64,000 nt of DNA from Trichomonas vaginalis G3 (Eukaryota > Parabasalia > Trichomonadida > Trichomonadidae): positions 20,667,319 to 20,731,318 of the forward strand of contig NC_067206.1 in assembly GCF_026262505.1 (NCBI RefSeq), written 5' to 3'. Below the pieces are notes generated by a model, which saw nothing but the letters and a program-made list of their open reading frames with translations, ran no database searches and was not told the DNA's origin. Positions 59,076 through 64,000 of this stretch are shown in pieces (within the stretch, counting starts at the first letter, position 1; every line of letters begins with the position of its first letter). The translations under genes were made by a program, and so were the position numbers.

Positions 59076-61578
59076 AATAAATGTTTACGTAAATGTTTTG
59101 TCAAGACTTCTTCGTATATGCTTTGTCAAACTTCTTCGTAAATGTTTTGTCATGATTTCATCGTAATAAGCGTATATGCTTTGTCATGATTTCATCGTAA
59201 ATGATTTGTCAAAACTTCATCGTATATGCTTTGTCATGACTTCTTCATCGGAATGAGCGTAAATGTTTTGTCAAGACTTCTTCATCGTAATGAGTGTAAA
59301 TGTTTTGTCATGATTTCATCGTATATGTTTTGTCATGATTTTCTTCGTTTATGTTTGTCAAACATGAACGTAAATGATTTGTCAAAACTTCAACGTATAT
59401 GCTTTGTCATGACTTCTTCATCGGAATGAGCGTAAATGTTTTGTCAAGACTTCTTCATCGTAATGAGTGTAAATGTTTTGTCATGATTTCATCGTATATG
59501 TTTTGTCATGATTTCTTCGTTTATGTTTTGTCAAACATGAACGTAAATGATTTGTCAAAACTTCAACGTATATGCTTTGTCATGACTTCTTCATCGTAAT
59601 GAGTGTAAATGTTTTGTCATGATTTCATCGTACATGTTTTGTCATGACTTCTTCGTTTATGTTTTGTCAAACATGAACGTAAATGATTTGTCAAAACTTC
59701 ATCGTATATGCTTTGTCATGACTTCTTCATCGGAATGAGCGTAAATGTTTTGTCAAGACTTCTTCATCGTAATGAGTGTAAATGATTTGTCATGATTTCA
59801 TCGTATATGTTTTGTCATGACTTCTTCGTTTATGTTTTGTCAAACATGAACGTAAATGATTTGTCAAAACTTCATCGTATATGCTTTGTCATGACTTCTT
59901 CATCGGAATGAGCGTAAATGTTTGTCAAGACTTCTTCATCGTAATGAGTGTAAATGATTTGTCATGATTTCATCGTATATGTTTTGTCATGACTTCTTCG
60001 TTTATGTTTTGTCAACATGAACGTAAATGATTTGTCAAACTTCATCGTATATGCTTTGTCATGACTTCTTCATCGGAATGAGCGTAAATGTTTTGTCAAG
60101 ACTTCTTCATCGTAATGAGTGTAAATGTTTTGTCATGATTTCATCGTACATGTTTTGTCATGACTTCTTCATCGTAATGAGCGTATATGCTTTGTCATGA
60201 TTTCATCGTAAATGATTTGTCGAAACTTCATCGTATATGTTTTGTCATGATTCTTCGTTTATGTTTTGTCAAACATGAACGTAAATGATTTGTCAAAACT
60301 TCAACGTATATGCTTTGTCATGACTTCTTCATCGGAATGAGCGTAAATGTTTTGTCAAGACTTCTTCATCGTAATGAGTGTAAATGTTTTGTCATGATTT
60401 CATCGTATATGTTTTGTCATGATTTCTTCGTTTATGTTTTGTCAAACATGAACGTAAATGATTTGTCAAAACTTCATCGTATATGCTTTGTCATGACTTC
60501 TTCATCGTAATGAGTGTAAATGTTTTGTCATGATTCATCGTATATGTTTTGTCATGATTTCTTCGTTTATGTTTTGTCAAACATGAACGTAAATGATTTG
60601 TCAAAACTTCATCGTATATGCTTTGTCATGACTTCTTCATCGGAATGAGCGTAAATGTTTTTTCAAGACTTCTTCATCGTAATGAGTGTAAATGTTTTGT
60701 CATGATTTCATCGTATATGTTTTGTCATGACTTCTTCGTTTATGTTTTGTCAAACATGAACGTAAATGATTTGTCAAAACTTCATCGTATATGCTTTGTC
60801 ATGACTTCTTCATCGGAATGAGCGTAAATGTTTTGTCAAGACTTCTTCATCGTAATGAGTGTAAATGATTTGTCATGATTTCATCGTATATGTTTTGTCA
60901 TGACTTCTTCGTTTATGTTTTGTCAAACATGAACGTAAATGATTTGTCAAAACTTCATCGTATATGCTTTGTCATGACTTCTTCATCGGAATGAGCGTAA
61001 ATGTTTTGTCAAGACTTCTTCATCGTAATGAGCGTAAATGTTTTGTCAAGACTTCTTCATCGTAATGAGTGTAAATGTTTTGTCATGATTTCATCGTACA
61101 TGTTTTGTCATGATTTCTTCGTTTATGTTTTGTCAAACATGAACGTAAATGATTGGTCAAAACTTCAACGTATATGCTTTGTCATGACTTCTTCATCGGA
61201 ATGAGCGTAAATGTTTTGTCAAGACTTCTTCATCGTAATGAGTGTAAATGTTTTGTCATGATTTCATCGTACATGTTTTGTCATGATTTCTTCGTTTATG
61301 TTTTGTCAAACATGAACGTAAATGATTTGTCAAAACTTCATCGTATATGCTTTGTCAAGACTTCTTCATCGGAATGAGCGTAAATGTTTTGTCAAGACTT
61401 CTTCATCGTAATGAGTGTAAATGTTTTGTCATGATTTCATCGTACATGTTTTGTCATGATTTCTTCGTTTATGTTTTGTCAAACATGAACGTAAATGATT
61501 TGTCAAAACTTCATCGTATATGCTTTGTCATGACTTCTTCATCGGAATGAGCGTAAATGATCCAAAAATAATGTTTAT

Positions 61579-61625
61579 GTTAGAATGTTAGATCTAACAC
61601 CTTTTCTAACATGTTTTCTAACATG
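61579..61625. repeat. AGATCT box, GTTAGA type, left side of the inverted repeat
   Basis: GTTAGAATGTTAGATCTAAC followed by ACCTTTTCTAACATG and TTTTCTAACATGG. Its mirror copy is at 63214..63261. Confidence 0.8.
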
Positions 61626-61642
61626 GAGGATTTCATTAGATA

Positions 61643-62945
61643 TAGGGTGTCCAAAGGTGTGTTTAGCACAAACCTGAATACTGCGAATAGAAATAAACAA
61701 GTTACATATATATAAAGTTTATTTAAATATAATCACCATTGGATTCAATCACGCGTTCGCAGCGATCGATCCAGGCTTGAAAGACACGCTTTAAATCATC
61801 ATGAGAAAATTGCTCAAATTGCTCTCTTACAAAATTTTCAAGATCATCTGGACTCGCGAATTCGCGTCCTTCAGCTCTCTTTTTTAGCGTGCCGAATAAA
61901 TAAAAGTCAGAGGGGGCAATATCAGGTGAATAAAATGGGTTTGGAACAACTTTGACATTGTTTTCCACCAAGTAATTCATTACCTTATGACTTTTGTGAA
62001 CTCTTGAATTATCAAAATGAATTGCAAACTTTTGTTTTTGTTGTTTGGATTTCTCAAACTCATCAGAATTGATAATTTGAGTAAGAACATTGTCAATTAG
62101 ATACTGAGCATTCATCGTATTAGGTTTTTGAAGAATATCAATTGCGATGATGCCATTCACGCCCCAAAAAACCGACAACATCATCATTGGTGTGTCAATT
62201 TTTTTCTTCGGGAATGTTTGCGGATTTTCATCCTTCGGGATCCACATGATTTTGGCTTCTGTTGCATATTGAAACCAAGACTCGTCCCCTGTTACTAAAA
62301 AGCGAAACTTCTTGGATTGATACGCACCCAATATAGAGAGGAGCTCTTCGAAGATTGGACTCTAGATTTTTTTTGAACTGAATTAAGGTTGTGCGGAACC
62401 CAACGTGTATACGCTAGTTTGTAGTTCAAATAATTGTGCAGATAATAACTGACTGTTGTACGTGGTATCTTTGTCATCTCCTCTATCCTTCTGAGTGATG
62501 CTCTTGGGTCTTCATCTAGCGCTTGAAGAATTGCTTTGATTTTTCTTTGATCCGGCGATTTTTTGTCAATTTTTATAATGGGCGCCTTTTTGTTCATGAA
62601 GTGATACATCCTAACATGATACGTTACAGTGGAATAGCTAGGAGCATCCATACCGAAGCATTTTACCAATGTCTCGTAGATTTTTTTACAGTCTTTGCAT
62701 TTTTTTGCAAGAGCGAGGATGTTTTCTTTATGATTCATTAAAAAAATGAAAAAAATCCCGCCAAAATTTCCCGCGAAACCGCCTCTTGTCTCAAAATTCA
62801 TTTTATATCCCGGCATGGCGCCAAAATACAACATACTCATCATATACATATATTCATATTTTTTATTATATATTTATAATCAGCATATATCTCCTTTAAT
62901 AGTCTCATATAGAGCGCTGTGCTAAACGCACCTTTGGACACCCTA
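61643..62945. mobile_element. Tvmar1: Tvmar1-like mariner, 1,303 bp
   Basis: 27-bp ends TAGGGTGTCCAAAGGTGTGT... and its reverse complement with one mismatch, flanked by TA (61641-61642 and 62946-62947). Length and coding content fit the known Tvmar1 family of T. vaginalis. Inserted exactly at the inner end of the left arm of the giant inverted repeat. Confidence 0.9.
61723..62849 (-). pseudogene. Mariner transposase, one frame change
   Basis: N-terminal part from 62849 to about 62355 carries the two helix-turn-helix regions (RASLRRIEEMTKIPRTTVSY). The catalytic part from about 62331 to 61723 carries VTGDESWFQY (Asp), IHFDNSRVHKS (Asp) and SPDIAPSDFYLF (Asp); 34 residues separate the last two Asp, the DD34D signature. 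The break lies near 62355-62370, close to an A8 run on the coding strand and just before the expected join. ATG nearest the conserved start is MNHKENILALAKKC near 62738. Otherwise undamaged, so loss of function is recent. Confidence 0.85.
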
Positions 62946-63011
62946 TATAAATATTATTTGGTGAAAGTATCCTAAAAATATTTGATGGACTTTAACTAAA
63001 ATAATGTTTAG

Positions 63012-63200
63012 GGAAGAATGTTTATATCAGATGAAACAGTAAAGTATTATATCTATTAAATCGTCTATGATGTAAATTGTGTATAGAATGAAATGAAGGA
63101 AGAATGTTTATATCAGATGAAACAGTAAAGTATTATATCTATTAAATCGTCTATGATGTAAATTGTGTATAGAATGAAATGAAGGAAGAATGTTTATATC
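63012..63200. repeat. 86-bp tandem repeat in the spacer of the inverted repeat
   Basis: Two full copies starting GGAAGAATGTTTATATCAGA at 63012 and 63098 plus a partial third at 63184. Unrelated in sequence to the 86-bp array at 15886. Confidence 0.9.
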
Positions 63201-64000
63201 TAATGAAATCCTCCATGTTAGAAAACATGTTAGAAAAGGTGTTAGATCTAACATTCTAACATAAACATTATTTTTGGATCATTTACGCTCATTCCGATGA
63301 AGAAGTCATGACAAAGCATATACGATGAAGTTTTGACAAATCATTTACGTTCATGTTTGACAAAACATAAACGAAGAAATCATGACAAAACATATACGAT
63401 GAAATCATGACAAAACATTTACACTCATTACGATGAAGAAGTCTTGACAAAACATTTACGCTCATTCCGATGAAGAAGTCATGACAAAGCATATACGATG
63501 AAGTTTTGACAAATCATTTACGTTCATGTTTGACAAAACATAAACGAAGAAGTCATGACAAAACATGTACGATGAAATCATGACAAAACATTTACACTCA
63601 TTACGATGAAGAAGTCATGACAAAGCATATACGCTCATTCCGATGAAGAAGTCATGACAAAGCATATACGATGAAGTTTTGACAAATCATTTACGTTCAT
63701 GTTTGACAAAACATAAACGAAGAAATCATGACAAAACATATACGATGAAATCATGACAAAACATTTACACTCATTACGATGAAGAAGTCTTGACAAAACA
63801 TTTACGCTCATTCCGATGAAGAAGTCATGACAAAGCATATACGATGAAGTTTTGACAAATCATTTACGTTCATGTTTGACAAAACATAAACGAAGAAATC
63901 ATGACAAAACATATACGATGAAATCATGACAAAACATTTACACTCATTACGATGAAGAAGTCTTGACAAAACATTTACGCTCATTCCGATGAAGAAGTCA
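63197..64000. repeat. Start of the right arm of a giant inverted repeat
   Basis: The reverse complement of 60830..61642 with few differences: same box (63214..63261), same linker AACATTATTTTTGGATCA, same order of higher-order iteron units. The arm runs off the window. Confidence 0.9.
63214..63261. repeat. AGATCT box, GTTAGA type, right side of the inverted repeat
   Basis: Mirror copy of 61579..61625, with CATGTTAGAAAACATGTTAG and then GTGTTAGATCTAACATTC. Confidence 0.8.

Larger units (their letters stand above)
56936..61560. repeat. Iteron-like array, 25-bp units organised in a 173-bp higher-order repeat
   Basis: Units of about 25 bp, TTTTGTCATGACTTCTTCGT plus ATATG, with core variants GTCATGAC, GTCAAGAC and GTCAAAAC. 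From 59226 a higher-order unit of about 173 bp (starting ATGCTTTGTCATGACTTCTT) is repeated about twelve times. Interrupted by the 57190..57885 element and the 121-bp repeats. The open frames with MLCHDFF are by-products. Confidence 0.9.

Noticed and set aside
59226-61550. Repeated 66-74-codon ORFs starting MLCHDFF across the iteron array and its mirror copy at 63289..63838
   Set aside because: They are translations of the 173-bp repeat itself, identical in phase with it and lacking a promoter; not genes.
63012-63200. Relation between this 86-bp repeat and the 86-bp repeat at 15886
   Set aside because: Same length but no sequence similarity; coincidence.

Overview
The window is a transposon-dense stretch of an AT-rich, intron-poor protist genome, almost certainly Trichomonas vaginalis. 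The best evidence is a 1,303-bp mariner with 27-bp inverted repeats and TA target duplication (61643..62945), which fits Tvmar1. MULE transposases, Polinton/Maverick-type virus genes and Inr-like TCAYW starts just upstream of host-type ORFs agree. Host coding sequence survives only as fragments; most of the window is layered mobile DNA.

Layout. 1..6719: right part of a virus-like element (X), with a collagen-like fibre protein, several minor-capsid-like proteins, a broken A32-type packaging ATPase and small basic or amphipathic virion-type proteins, ending in a hairpin terminus. 6720..27030: a second, decayed virus-like element (M) with an intact putative major capsid protein, a phage-tail-collar fibre, broken D5-like helicase, A32-type ATPase, retroviral-type (Polinton) integrase and D12-class adenine methyltransferase, intact KilA-N and KilA-N/GIY-YIG proteins, and a run of small virion-type genes. 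No DNA polymerase B was seen. 27040..33150: host-like fragments and a broken SWIM-type MULE. 33708..37584: a 3.9-kb foldback element with 9-bp target duplication and a GC-rich array of stem-loops. 37590..41300: fragments and hairpin arrays. 41307..49109: a nest in which inverted repeats rich in CGCGATTTT enclose a broken IS5/PIF-like transposase, a 576-bp MITE, and a 4.3-kb MULE with transposase and subterminal hairpin arrays. 49110..51940: remnants. 51941..64000: left part of a third virus-like element (Y), same terminal family as X, with primase/helicase, HNH endonuclease, a 4.6-kb iteron-like repeat array and the first 0.8 kb of its inverted copy, with mariner at the inner edge.

How it works together. 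M, X and Y share gene families (ATPase, minor capsid, fibre anchor, small C-terminal domain protein) and promoter types. Virion genes start about 10-20 bp after a TTTTTA(C/T) element and are often arranged head-to-head with only 16-18 bp between starts. Replication and regulatory genes carry a longer A-tract plus T-tract promoter. This looks like late and early classes of a small DNA virus. A palindromic box centred on AGATCT, in two covarying versions (GGTGA and GTTAGA types), recurs beside genes and repeat arrays in all three elements; it is the most intriguing unexplained signal. Most genes in M are frameshifted, so M is probably a dead copy. All names come from motif reading by eye; no database search was possible.
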